Of a stretch of 64,000 nucleotides of DNA, positions 7,890 through 16,557 are shown piece after piece. The number at the start of each line of letters is the position of its first letter. Position 1 is the stretch's first letter. Source of the stretch: an uncultured Microbacteriaceae bacterium (GTDB taxonomy: Bacteria; Actinomycetota; Actinomycetes; Actinomycetales; Microbacteriaceae); contig CANKXX010000007.1 in assembly GCA_947487835.1 (NCBI GenBank), positions 124,001-188,000 of the forward strand. Direction: 5' to 3'. The notes under the pieces are model-generated. The model was not told the DNA's origin. It searched no databases and worked only from the letters and a program-made list of their open reading frames with translations. The translations under genes and the position numbers were made by a program.

Positions 7890-9409
7890 TACTTCTTGTC
7901 GAGCTCCGCCTCCATCGCGTCGTAGCCCTCCAGCTGCGGGTCCCCGTGCAGGCCGCCGCTCATCGCGTACTCCTCCTCGGGGGAGAGCACGAGGCGGTGG
8001 CGGCCGAAGAGCGCGAAGCCCACGAGCATGATCACGTAGACGATCGCGATCGCGACGATGGCGGGCAGGTACGGCGGGTTCAGCAGGAAGCCCACGAAGA
8101 TCGCGGCCGCGATCACGCCGGCGAGCACCGCGCCCCAGACACCGGTCGGGCTGACGTAGGGGCGCTTGGCCGTCGGGAACTTGCGGCGCAGGATCACGAA
8201 TGACGCCATCTGCAGGATGTACGCCAGCACGGCTCCCCAGACGGCGATGTTCAGCACGATCGCGCCGCCGGAGCCGGCCGCGCCGCCCGTGAGCTCCACG
8301 ATCACGAGGGCGACGTAGCCGATGATCGCGCCGAAGATGAGCGCGAGCCACGGCGTCTGACGCTTGCCGGTGAGGGAGAGGATCTTGGGGTAGTAGCCCG
8401 CGCGGGAGAGCGAGTACATGTTGCGCCCGTAGGCGAACATGATGCCCTGCAGGGAGGCGAGCAGCCCGATGAGCGCGAACGCCGACAGCACGGCCGCGAG
8501 GCCCTCGGGCAGGATCGCGCGGAACCCGTCGAGCAGCGGCTCGCCGGACGCGGCCAGCGCGCTCGACCCGTTCACGCCGGGGTTGAGCACGAGCACCACG
8601 GCACCGCAGATCACGAGGGTGATCATGCCGAGGATGCCCGCACGGGGGATGTCCTTCGCCGGGTTGTGCGCCTCCTCGGCCGCGAGCGGCAGCTCCTCGA
8701 TGCCGAGGAAGAACCACATCGCGAACGGCAGCACGAGCAGGATCGGCAGGATGCCGTGCGGCAGGAACGTGCTGTGACCGGGGTCGGGCGCGACGTCGAA
8801 GAGGTTCGCCGTGCTCCAGGCGCCGGAGAGGACGGCGGTGACGGCGAAGATCGCGAGGATGGCGATGGACATGATGGCGACGACCGTGGCGAACCGGAAC
8901 GAGATGGCGGCCCCCGCGGTGTTCAGGGCGATGAAGACGACGTAGAGCACGATCCACCAGAGCCAGGCGGGCAGCGTCCAGTTGAACAGGGCCTCGGTGA
9001 TGCCGTTCGCGTAGTCGGCGGAGAAGAAGACGATGACCGCGGTGGTGGCGACGTACTCGATCGTCTCCGCGAGCCCGGTGACGAAGCCGCCCCACGGCCC
9101 CATGGCCGCCCGCGCGAAGGAGTAGGCGCCGCCGGTGTGCGGCATGGCGGCGGACATCTCGCCGATGCTGAACAGCATCGTGAAGTACATGACGACGACG
9201 ATGACGAAGGCGATGGCCATGCCGCCCCAGCCCGCCGTCTCGAGGCCGAAGTTCCAGCCGGAGAAGTCGCCGGAGATGACGGCGGCGATCCCGAGCCCCC
9301 AGAGGCCGGCGACGCCCGCCGTGCGCTTCAGGCTGCGCTTCTCGAAGTAGCCCTCCTCGGCGCGGCTGTAACTGACTCCGGACGCGCTGCGATTGCCTGA
9401 GTTCGTCAT
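7889..9409 (-). CDS. Ethanolamine-type APC permease
   Basis: 506-aa amino acid/polyamine/organocation transporter with about 12 membrane spans. The N-terminal half contains LWGLGIAAVISGDFSGWNFG and a long TGGAYSFARAAMGPWGGF stretch, features of the ethanolamine permease subgroup (Eat/TIGR00908-like) rather than generic amino acid permeases. It should bring ethanolamine, or a related small amine, into the cytoplasm. It is divergent from the ligase-hydrolase-dehydrogenase operon at 9648-14086 and shares its 238-bp control region, which supports a common substrate. ATG at 9409 gives a normal N-terminal cytoplasmic tail. Substrate assignment is by family resemblance. Confidence 0.86.
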   Translation of the reverse strand: MTNSGNRSASGVSYSRAEEGYFEKRSLKRTAGVAGLWGLGIAAVISGDFSGWNFGLETAGWGGMAIAFVIVVVMYFTMLFSIGEMSAAMPHTGGAYSFARAAMGPWGGFVTGLAETIEYVATTAVIVFFSADYANGITEALFNWTLPAWLWWIVLYVVFIALNTAGAAISFRFATVVAIMSIAILAIFAVTAVLSGAWSTANLFDVAPDPGHSTFLPHGILPILLVLPFAMWFFLGIEELPLAAEEAHNPAKDIPRAGILGMITLVICGAVVLVLNPGVNGSSALAASGEPLLDGFRAILPEGLAAVLSAFALIGLLASLQGIMFAYGRNMYSLSRAGYYPKILSLTGKRQTPWLALIFGAIIGYVALVIVELTGGAAGSGGAIVLNIAVWGAVLAYILQMASFVILRRKFPTAKRPYVSPTGVWGAVLAGVIAAAIFVGFLLNPPYLPAIVAIAIVYVIMLVGFALFGRHRLVLSPEEEYAMSGGLHGDPQLEGYDAMEAELDKK

Positions 9410-9490
9410 TCTTCCTCCGGTTCGGGTGGAGCGGCGGCGAGGTGCGCACGCGCCATTGCGTGCAAGCTGAGGGCAGCGTATCGACCTATT

Positions 9491-9510
9491 GGTACCCGTT
9501 GTCTACCTTT
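9491..9510. promoter_or_regulatory. Candidate GntR/FadR operator in the divergent control region
   Basis: Within the 238-bp region shared by the permease and ligase genes, TTGTCTACCT (9499-9508) resembles the TTGTCTACAA/TTGTATACAA sites bound by many FadR-type GntR proteins, and GGTA...TACC arms surround it. The FadR-type gene at 14129 is the obvious candidate ligand. Only a motif resemblance. Confidence 0.35.
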
Positions 9511-9647
9511 GCGTGTAACCAGCGCGTTACAAGATCGGCCGGGCGCAGCGCCCGCTGTGCTCTAATGGTCGGGCGCTGCCACAATGAGAGCCGTCGTCGC
9601 CTGTGACGGCAGGCGAGTCGGGGCCGCACTCGACGAGGAGGCAATCG

Positions 9648-11015
9648 ATGCCCGCACGGACCGGAATGCTCAGCACCGCTCAGCTCGGCGACCTCATCGA
9701 CGCGGGCGAGATCGACACCGTCATCGTCGCCTTCACCGACATGCAGGGCCGGCTCGTGGGCAAGCGCGTCGCGGCCCGCTTCTTCCGCGAGGAGGTCGCG
9801 CCGCACGGCGCGGAGTGCTGCAACTACCTGCTCGCCGTCGACGTCGAGATGAACACCGTCGCCGGCTACAGCATGTCGTCGTGGGAGAAGGGCTACGGCG
9901 ACATGGCCATGATCCCCGACCTCGGCACCCTGCGTCTCGTCCCGTGGATCCCGGGTACCGCGCTTGTGATGGCCGACCTCACCTGGCTCGACGAGAAGCC
10001 CGTGAGCCCGTCGCCCCGCGAGATCCTGAAGGCGCAGCTCGGCCGCCTCGCCGACCGCGGCCTCGCCGCCTTCGTGGGCACGGAGCTCGAGTTCCTCGTG
10101 TTCGAGGACAGCTACCGCGACGCCTGGCGCCGCGGCTACACGGGTCTCACCCCGGCCAGCGACTACAACATCGACTACGCCCTGCTCGCGTCGACCCGGA
10201 TGGAGCCGCTGCTGCGCGACATCCGTCTCGGCATGGACGGCGCCGGCATGTACTGCGAGGGCGTGAAGGGGGAGTGCAACCTCGGCCAGCAGGAGATCGC
10301 GTTCCGCTACGACGAGGCGCTCGTCACCTGCGACAACCACTCCATCTACAAGAACGGCGCGAAGGAGATCGCGGACAGGCACGGCAAGTCGCTCACGTTC
10401 ATGGCGAAGTTCAACGAGCGCGAGGGCAACAGCTGCCACATCCACATCAGCCTGCGGTCGACGGACGGCGGGGCGGTGTTCGCGGACGACAGCGCCGAGC
10501 ACGGCATGTCGCCGATGTTCCGGTCCTTCGTGGCCGGGCAGCTGGCCGCCATGCGCGAGCTGACCCTGTTCTTCGCGCCCAACATCAACTCCTACAAGCG
10601 CTACGTCGACGGCTCCTTCGCGCCCACGGCCGTGGCCTGGGGTCTGGACAACCGCACCTGCGCCCTGCGCGTCGTCGGCCACGGCAGCGGGATGCGCGTC
10701 GAGAACCGCGTGCCGGGCGGCGACGTGAACCAGTACCTCGCGGTGTCGGCCCTCGTGGCCGCCGGCCTGCACGGGATCGAGAACGAGCTGGAGCTCGAGC
10801 CGCTGACCCCGGGCAACGCCTACGAGAGCGCGGCCGCGCGCGTGCCGACGACGCTGCGCGAGGCCGCCGACCTGTTCGAGCACTCCGCCCTGGCGAGGGA
10901 GGCCTTCGGCGACGAGGTCGTCGACCACTACGTCAACAACGCGCGGATCGAGATCGCCGCCTACGACGCGGCCATCACCGACTGGGAGCGCGTGCGTGGC
11001 TTCGAGCGCTTCTGA
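9648..11015 (+). CDS. Glutamine synthetase-like gamma-glutamyl-amine ligase (GlnA4/PuuA type)
   Basis: 455-aa member of the glutamine synthetase fold. Expected reaction: ATP-dependent joining of the glutamate gamma-carboxyl to a small amine, such as ethanolamine. Visible landmarks are FTDMQGRLVGKR near the N-terminus, GTELEFLVF (metal site region), the glutamate-binding loop EREGNSCHIHISL, and NSYKRYVDGSFAP and ENRVPGG in the C-terminal half. The partners (amine permease, PuuD-like hydrolase, aldehyde dehydrogenase) argue for a catabolic ligase and not for nitrogen-assimilating GS. ATG at 9648 has GAGGAGG 6-7 nt upstream; an in-frame ATG at 9603 lacks one. Streptomyces GlnA4, a gamma-glutamylethanolamide synthetase, is the closest characterised analogue I can name. 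Polyamines remain an alternative substrate. Confidence 0.85.
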   Translation: MPARTGMLSTAQLGDLIDAGEIDTVIVAFTDMQGRLVGKRVAARFFREEVAPHGAECCNYLLAVDVEMNTVAGYSMSSWEKGYGDMAMIPDLGTLRLVPWIPGTALVMADLTWLDEKPVSPSPREILKAQLGRLADRGLAAFVGTELEFLVFEDSYRDAWRRGYTGLTPASDYNIDYALLASTRMEPLLRDIRLGMDGAGMYCEGVKGECNLGQQEIAFRYDEALVTCDNHSIYKNGAKEIADRHGKSLTFMAKFNEREGNSCHIHISLRSTDGGAVFADDSAEHGMSPMFRSFVAGQLAAMRELTLFFAPNINSYKRYVDGSFAPTAVAWGLDNRTCALRVVGHGSGMRVENRVPGGDVNQYLAVSALVAAGLHGIENELELEPLTPGNAYESAAARVPTTLREAADLFEHSALAREAFGDEVVDHYVNNARIEIAAYDAAITDWERVRGFERF

Positions 11016-11037
11016 CACGCTGTACGAGGGGGAGATC

Positions 11038-11826
11038 ATGACCGACACGGATGTGGGCGCGGCGGCGAGCGCGGACACCGATCGGACGGGCGTTGCGCCG
11101 GCGACCCGTGCGGCGGCCGCGGCGATCGTCGGGATCACGACGTACCTCGAGCAGGCCCGCACGGGCGTGTGGGACGTGCGCTCCGCTGTCCTGCCGCAGG
11201 TGTACCTCGACTCGGTGACGAACGCCGGCGGGGTCGCCGTGCTGCTTCCCCCGCAGGCGCCCACGCCCGAGGCGGTCGACCGCGTGCTCGGGTCCCTCGA
11301 CGCGCTCGTGCTGAGCGGCGGCGCGGACGTCGACCCCGCGCTCTACGGGCAGGACAGGCACCAGCACACGAGCGAGCCGCGCGTCGATCGGGACTCCTGG
11401 GAGCTCGCGCTGCTCCGCGGCGCCATCGAGCGCGACCTGCCCTTCCTCGCGATCTGCCGCGGGGCCCAGCTGCTGAACGTCGCGCTCGGTGGCACGCTGC
11501 ACCAGCACCTCCCCGAGGTGGTCGGCACCGAGCGGTACCAGCCGGGCGGCGGCGTGTTCGGCGCGGTCGACGTCACGGTGACGGGACCGAGCCTGCTTGC
11601 CGACGTGCTCGGCGGCGAGGCGGCCGGCCTCACCGTGCAGTGCTACCACCACCAGGCACTCGACCGCGTGGCCCGCGGGCTCACGGTCACGGCGACGAGC
11701 GAGGACGGCGTCATCGAGGCCGTGGAGATGCCGTCCGCCCGGTTCGGCGTCGGCGTGCAGTGGCATCCGGAGGAGGACGCGGCCGACGGCCGGCTGTTCG
11801 CGGCTCTCGTGGCGGCGACGCGATGA
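11038..11826 (+). CDS. Class I glutamine amidotransferase-like gamma-glutamyl hydrolase (PuuD-like)
   Basis: 262-aa protein with the class I amidotransferase fold. The nucleophilic Cys140 lies in AICRGAQLLN, and the His243 and Glu245 partners in QWHPEE. A GGADVDP loop is typical of the gamma-Glu-GABA hydrolase (peptidase C26) branch. In this operon it should release glutamate from the glutamylated end product. ATG at 11038 follows GAGGGGGAG; the earlier in-frame ATG at 10996 lies inside the ligase gene. Its stop overlaps the aldehyde dehydrogenase start (ATGA), showing tight translational coupling. Confidence 0.88.
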   Translation: MTDTDVGAAASADTDRTGVAPATRAAAAAIVGITTYLEQARTGVWDVRSAVLPQVYLDSVTNAGGVAVLLPPQAPTPEAVDRVLGSLDALVLSGGADVDPALYGQDRHQHTSEPRVDRDSWELALLRGAIERDLPFLAICRGAQLLNVALGGTLHQHLPEVVGTERYQPGGGVFGAVDVTVTGPSLLADVLGGEAAGLTVQCYHHQALDRVARGLTVTATSEDGVIEAVEMPSARFGVGVQWHPEEDAADGRLFAALVAATR

Positions 11827-13301
11827 GCGACGTCACGACGCTCATCAACCCTGCGGACGAGACGGTCCTCGGCACCGTCGCGCACTCCACCGTCGAGGAG
11901 GTGGACGAGGCGGTCGCCCGCGCGGCCGAGGCCCAGCGGGCCTGGTCCGCCCTCGCGCCCGCCGAGCGCGCCGCGGCGCTGCGCCGGTTCGCGCTGGCCG
12001 TGGAGGGCGCCATCGAGGAGCTCGCCGCCCTCGAGGTCGCCAACTCCGGGCATCCCATCGGGCAGGCGCGCTGGGAGGCGGGCCACGTGCGCGACGTGCT
12101 CACGTACTACGCGGCCGCGCCCGAGCGGATGATCGGCAAGCAGATCCCCGTCGCCGGCGGCATCGACATCACGTTCCTCGAGCCCATCGGTGTGGTCGGC
12201 GTCATCGTGCCCTGGAACTTCCCGATGACCATCGCGAGCTGGGCCTTCGCGCCTGCGCTCGCCGCGGGCAACGCCGTCGTGCTGAAGCCCGCCGAGTGGA
12301 CGCCGCTGACGGCCCTCCGGCTCGCCGGGCTCGGCCTCGAGGCGGGCCTGCCGCCCGGCCTGTTCCAGGTGCTGCCCGGCCGCGGCGACGTCGTCGGCGA
12401 GCGCTTCGTGAGCCACCCGGGCATCGGCAAGATCGTGTTCACCGGTTCCACCGCCGTGGGCAAGCGCGTGATGGCCGGCTGCGCCGAGAACGTGAAGGCC
12501 GTGACGCTCGAGCTCGGCGGCAAGAGCGCGAACGTCGTGTTCGCGGACGCCGACCTCGAGCTCGCCGCGGCCACGGCTCCCTACGCGGTGTTCGAGAACG
12601 CCGGCCAGGACTGCTGCGCCCGCAGCCGCATCCTCGTGCAGCGCAGCGCCCTCGACCGCTTCCTCGAGCTGCTGGAGCCCGCGGTGAAGGGCGTGCGCGT
12701 CGGCGACCCGGGCGACGCCGCCACCGAGATGGGGCCGCTCGTGGCGAGGGCCCACCTCGACCGGGTGAGCGCCTACGTGCCGGACGACGCGCCCGTCGCG
12801 TTCCGCGGCAGCGCCCCGACCAGTCCGGGGTTCTGGTTCCCGCCGACGGTGCTCCTGCCCACCTCCCGGTCGCACAGGACGGTGACGGACGAGATCTTCG
12901 GTCCGGTCGTCGCCGTGCTGCCGTTCGAGGACGAGGCGGACGCGATCGCTCTCGCCAACGCCGGCGACTACGGCCTCTCCGGATCCATCTGGACGAGGGA
13001 CCTCGGCCGCGCCTTCCGGGTGTCCCGCGGCATCGCGAGCGGCAACCTGTCGGTCAACTCGAACTCGTCGGTGCGCTACTCGACGCCGTTCGGCGGCTTC
13101 AAGCAGAGCGGCCTCGGCCGGGAGCTGGGTCCGGATGCCGCGGAGGCATTCACCGAGACGAAGAACGTCTTCCTGAGCATCCCGGATGCCCCGGCCGGCG
13201 CCCCGAGTCCACCCGTGCAGCCGACCGCGTCGGCCGCCGTTCCGCCCGCCCAGCCCACCACCCCCGGGCCCACGGGCCCGGAGCAGGGAGCACGCCCGTG
13301 A
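11823..13301 (+). CDS. NAD(P)-dependent aldehyde dehydrogenase (PuuC-like)
   Basis: 492-aa aldehyde dehydrogenase with Glu230 in TLELGGKS and catalytic Cys264 in NAGQDCCARS; the GSTAVGKR nucleotide-binding turn is also present. It would oxidise the gamma-glutamyl amino-aldehyde made from the glutamylated amine to the acid. The last about 40 residues are a Pro/Ala-rich tail (VQPTASAAVPPAQPT) beyond the normal ALDH end. ATG overlaps the upstream stop (ATGA), and its own stop overlaps the next start (GTGA), so it lies in the middle of a coupled operon. Confidence 0.9.
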   Translation: MSDVTTLINPADETVLGTVAHSTVEEVDEAVARAAEAQRAWSALAPAERAAALRRFALAVEGAIEELAALEVANSGHPIGQARWEAGHVRDVLTYYAAAPERMIGKQIPVAGGIDITFLEPIGVVGVIVPWNFPMTIASWAFAPALAAGNAVVLKPAEWTPLTALRLAGLGLEAGLPPGLFQVLPGRGDVVGERFVSHPGIGKIVFTGSTAVGKRVMAGCAENVKAVTLELGGKSANVVFADADLELAAATAPYAVFENAGQDCCARSRILVQRSALDRFLELLEPAVKGVRVGDPGDAATEMGPLVARAHLDRVSAYVPDDAPVAFRGSAPTSPGFWFPPTVLLPTSRSHRTVTDEIFGPVVAVLPFEDEADAIALANAGDYGLSGSIWTRDLGRAFRVSRGIASGNLSVNSNSSVRYSTPFGGFKQSGLGRELGPDAAEAFTETKNVFLSIPDAPAGAPSPPVQPTASAAVPPAQPTTPGPTGPEQGARP

Positions 13302-14086
13302 CCGTAGCAAGCATCGACCTCACCCAGCGCCTCGCCGGCCGCGTCGCCGTGATCACCGGCGGCGGAAGCGGCATAGGCCTCGCGACGGCCCGGCGCTTCG
13401 CCGCCGAGGGTGCCCGCGTGGTCATCGGCGACGTCGACCGCGCGGCGGGTGAGGCGGCGGCGGCCGAGGTCGACGGCATGTTCGTCGCCGTGGACGTTAC
13501 GGACGAGGCCCAGGTCGATGCCCTGTTCGACGCCGCGGCCGAGCGGTACGGCTCGGTGGACATCGCCTTCAACAACGCGGGCATCTCCCCGCCGGACGAC
13601 GACTCCATCGAGACCACCGAGCTGCCCGCGTGGCAGCGGGTGCAGGACGTCAACCTGAAGTCGGTCTACCTGTGCTCGCGGGCGGCGCTCCGGCACATGG
13701 TGCCCAAGGGTCGCGGCTCGATCATCAACACGGCCTCCTTCGTGGCCGTGCTCGGCTCCGCCACCAGCCAGATCTCCTACACGGCGTCGAAGGGCGGAGT
13801 GCTCGCGATGAGCCGCGAGCTCGGGGTGCAGTTTGCCCGCCAGGGCATCCGGGTGAACGCGCTGTGCCCCGGCCCGGTCGACACGCCGCTGCTGCAGGAG
13901 CTGTTCGCGGCCGACCAGGAGCGCGCCCAGCGGCGACTCGTGCACGTGCCCGTCGGCCGGTTCGCCAAGCCGGAGGAGCTCGCGGCCGCCGTGGCCTTCC
14001 TCGCGAGCGACGACGCCTCGTTCATCACCGGCTCGACGTTCCTCGTCGACGGCGGCATCAGCGCGGCCTACGTCACCCCGCTGTGA
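13298..14086 (+). CDS. Short-chain dehydrogenase/reductase of the amine cluster
   Basis: 262-aa classical SDR: cofactor motif TGGGSGIG (residues 20-27), NNAG, then Tyr161 and Lys165 in SYTASKGG, ending FLVDGGISAAYVTPL. GTG start at 13298 overlaps the aldehyde dehydrogenase stop. No PuuB-type amine oxidase is in the operon, so the natural inference is that this enzyme oxidises the alcohol group of glutamylated ethanolamine to the aldehyde. The Asp ending the second strand (IGDVDR) suggests NAD(H) over NADP(H). Its true substrate is not shown by sequence. Confidence 0.88.
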   Translation: MTVASIDLTQRLAGRVAVITGGGSGIGLATARRFAAEGARVVIGDVDRAAGEAAAAEVDGMFVAVDVTDEAQVDALFDAAAERYGSVDIAFNNAGISPPDDDSIETTELPAWQRVQDVNLKSVYLCSRAALRHMVPKGRGSIINTASFVAVLGSATSQISYTASKGGVLAMSRELGVQFARQGIRVNALCPGPVDTPLLQELFAADQERAQRRLVHVPVGRFAKPEELAAAVAFLASDDASFITGSTFLVDGGISAAYVTPL

Positions 14087-14128
14087 GGCGGTGGGCGATC
14101 GTGAGCGCGCGGCCGTGAGGGTCCGGTC

Positions 14129-14899
14129 ATGATGGACGGCGCCGCGTCGGACCCGGCGGAGCCCGAGCGGCCGAGCATCGCGAGCGACGCGCTGCTGCGC
14201 CCCGTGCGCGCGGGCAACGCCTTCGAGGACACGGTCGGCCGGCTGCTGCAGACCATCCGGCTGGGCGTCGTCGCGCCGGGGGAGGCGCTGCCGCCGGAGC
14301 GGGATCTGGCCGTGCGGTTCGCGGTCAGCCGCGACACGGTGCGGGATGCGCTCCGCTCGCTCGCGGACGCCGGGTACGTGGTGTCCCGCAGGGGCCGGTA
14401 CGGCGGCACCTTCGTCTCCGACGTCCTGCCGCCCGCCGGGTCGGGCGCGGCGGCCGGGGCGGCGGAGCCGCCGCGCGAGCTCTCCGCGGCCGAGATCGAC
14501 GACGTGCTCGGGCTGCGCGAGCTGCTCGAGACGGGCGCGGCCCGCGCGGCCGCGGCGCGCAGCCTGAGCGCCGCGGATCGCGAGGCGCTGTGGGAGAGCC
14601 TGCGCGAGTGCCGCGGGGCGCCCGCCGAGGACTACCGGCGCCTGGACTCCCGGCTGCACCTCGCCATCGGCGAGCTCGCCGGCATCCCCTCCCTCGTACC
14701 CCTGCTGGCCGACAGCCGCACGCGCGTCAACGATTTCCTCGACCGGATCCCCCTCCTCGAGCCGAACATCGCCCACTCCGACCAGCAGCACGAGGCCATC
14801 GTGCTCGCCATCCTCACCGGTGACGCCGAGGGCGCGGCGTCCGCGGTGCGGGAGCACCTCGCCGGCACGGCGGCGCTGCTGCGCGGCTTTCTCGCCTGA
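14129..14899 (+). CDS. FadR-type GntR transcriptional regulator
   Basis: 256-aa regulator. The N-terminal winged helix includes RLGVVAPGEALPPERDLAVR and SRDTVRDALRSLADAGYV, standard for GntR proteins. The C-terminal all-helical part (LGLRELLETGAARAAA...) fits the FCD domain of the FadR subfamily, which binds small carboxylates or related ligands. It lies 42 bp after the SDR in the same direction and probably controls the amine cluster from the 9410-9647 region. ATG at 14129; a second Met follows immediately. Confidence 0.88.
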   Translation: MMDGAASDPAEPERPSIASDALLRPVRAGNAFEDTVGRLLQTIRLGVVAPGEALPPERDLAVRFAVSRDTVRDALRSLADAGYVVSRRGRYGGTFVSDVLPPAGSGAAAGAAEPPRELSAAEIDDVLGLRELLETGAARAAAARSLSAADREALWESLRECRGAPAEDYRRLDSRLHLAIGELAGIPSLVPLLADSRTRVNDFLDRIPLLEPNIAHSDQQHEAIVLAILTGDAEGAASAVREHLAGTAALLRGFLA

Positions 14900-14969
14900 C
14901 CACGACCCGCGCCGCCCGGCCCGGCAATCCGGGAGCGTGCGAGCGGATGCCGAGCCAAGGTTCGCGGCG

Positions 14970-14975
14970 CATAAT
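14970..14975 (+). promoter_or_regulatory. -10 box CATAAT of a leaderless transcript
   Basis: CATAAT ends 6 nt before the ATG at 14982. It differs from TATAAT at one position and no ribosome-binding site is visible. Confidence 0.5.
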
Positions 14976-14981
14976 GACCGC

Positions 14982-15392
14982 ATGATCTCCTCGGACCTCG
15001 CTTTCGCCCTCAACGCGTCCGGTCTGGCCTGGCGCCCGACGGCCGGTGACCGCTTCCTCATCCACCGGAACGACTTCGAGAGCGAGGTCTTCACGGTCAG
15101 TGACATGACCATCGAGGCGCACGAGTACTCCACCGGCACCGTCCTGGGCTTCAACGGAACGACCGAGTGGGCGCTGGACTCCGTGGCCCTGGAGGACTCG
15201 CTCTGGCTGCCCCGCGAGGACCAGCTGCGCGAGCTCATCGGCGACGGCTTCCGCTCCCTGCGGCGCACGGACGAGGGCTTCGCCGTCGAGATCGACCAGC
15301 ACGGGGAGACGACGGTGTTCACCGAGGCGGACCCCGCCGACGCGTACGCGCGCGCCCTGCTCGCGGTGATCAGCGCCTCGGCCCTGGCCTGA
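14982..15392 (+). CDS. Conserved actinobacterial protein of unknown function
   Basis: 136-aa acidic soluble protein starting MISSDLAFALNASGLAWRP. I recognise the pattern (SDMTIEAHEYSTGTVLGFNG, then WLPREDQLRELIGDGF) as a small protein widely conserved in Microbacteriaceae-like genomes. Similar sequences are often labelled pilus assembly protein CpaE, but nothing here supports that: there is no P-loop and no receiver domain. No signal peptide or membrane span. It stands alone between the amine cluster and the arabinoside locus with its own promoter box 6 nt upstream. Confidence 0.75.
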   Translation: MISSDLAFALNASGLAWRPTAGDRFLIHRNDFESEVFTVSDMTIEAHEYSTGTVLGFNGTTEWALDSVALEDSLWLPREDQLRELIGDGFRSLRRTDEGFAVEIDQHGETTVFTEADPADAYARALLAVISASALA

Positions 15393-15442
15393 CCCCGCCC
15401 CGGCCCGCGGAACAAGGGGGCTTTCGGGCGCGCCCCCTGCGC

Positions 15443-15448
15443 TAGATT
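15443..15448 (+). promoter_or_regulatory. -10 box TAGATT of a leaderless lacI transcript
   Basis: TAGATT lies 6 nt before the ATG at 15455. No Shine-Dalgarno sequence is present. Confidence 0.5.
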
Positions 15449-15454
15449 GCTCGC

Positions 15455-16459
15455 ATGCGAGCAACCGTCAAAGACGTCGCCCGGCGCGCCGGGGTGTCGC
15501 CGAAGACGGTCTCGAACGTGGTCAACGGTCTCGTTCCCGTGAGTCCGGCCACCCGGAAGCGGGTGGAGCTCGCGCTGCAGGAGCTCGAGTACGTGCCCAA
15601 CCTCTCGGCACGTGGGCTGCGGAACGGCCGGTCCGGCCTGATCGCCCTCGCCCTGCCGAAGCTCGAGACCGCGTACTCCGCGGAGATCGCCCACCACGTC
15701 GTCGAGTTCGCGCACGAGGCCGGCTGGAGCGTGCAGCTGGAGGAGACCGGATCCGAGCCGGTGCGCGAGCACGAGCTGTTCGTCAAGGCGCGGGCGCACC
15801 AGATCGACGGCCTCATCCTGAACCCGGTCGTTCTCGAGGCGAGCGCGCTCGAGCGCGGAATGACCCTTCCGCCCGTCGTGCTGATCGGCGAGGTCGAGCA
15901 GGAGATCGCCGACCGGGTCGCCGTGGACAGCGTCGCGGCGGCGCGGGACATGACCCGGTTCCTGCTGGAGCGGGGGCACCGGGAGATCGTGAGCGTCGGC
16001 GGGGGAGAGCGGTCGGTCTCGGCCGCGGGCCACCTGCGCAGCATCGGCTACCGCGAGGCCATGGCCGAGGCGGGCCTGCCGACGCGGGAGATCGAGGAGG
16101 CCGACTGGGCGCCCGCGGCCGCCGCGCGGGCCATCGGCGCCTTTCTGGATGCGCATCCGCTGCCCGACGCGTTCTTCTGCTTCACCGACGGCATGGCCAT
16201 GGGCGCCCTCAGCGCGATCACCTCCCGCGGGTACCGCGTGCCGCAGGACGTCGCGCTCGCCGGCTTCGACGACATCGACGCCGCGCAGTTCCTCGGCCCC
16301 GGCCTCACGACGGTCTCGTTCGACAAGCGCGACTTCGCCGGGCGGGCGTTCACGATGCTCGTGGAGCGCATGCAGGATCGCGATCTGGAGCCCCGGCTGG
16401 TCATCGTGGGACACCGGATCGTGGAGCGCGGAAGCACCCGCGCGACGGTCCGTGCATAA
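15455..16459 (+). CDS. LacI-family repressor of the arabinoside locus
   Basis: 334-aa regulator with the helix-turn-helix TVKDVARRAGVSPKTVSNVV at residues 3-22, hinge region and a sugar-binding sensor domain. It precedes a binding-protein importer and a GH51 arabinofuranosidase by 194 bp. An operator-like palindrome overlapping the importer -10 box (16569-16584) fits repression of the operon, with arabinose or an arabino-oligosaccharide as plausible inducer (inference from the enzyme). The start is fixed by TAGATT six nt upstream. Confidence 0.92.
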   Translation: MRATVKDVARRAGVSPKTVSNVVNGLVPVSPATRKRVELALQELEYVPNLSARGLRNGRSGLIALALPKLETAYSAEIAHHVVEFAHEAGWSVQLEETGSEPVREHELFVKARAHQIDGLILNPVVLEASALERGMTLPPVVLIGEVEQEIADRVAVDSVAAARDMTRFLLERGHREIVSVGGGERSVSAAGHLRSIGYREAMAEAGLPTREIEEADWAPAAAARAIGAFLDAHPLPDAFFCFTDGMAMGALSAITSRGYRVPQDVALAGFDDIDAAQFLGPGLTTVSFDKRDFAGRAFTMLVERMQDRDLEPRLVIVGHRIVERGSTRATVRA

Positions 16460-16557
16460 CGGACGGGACACGCATTTGCGCGCGCCTATCGCCGTTTGCA
16501 GGACGTGGGAGCAGAATGCGACCACAGAGCCACCCGAACTGGGCTCGACCCTTCGTA

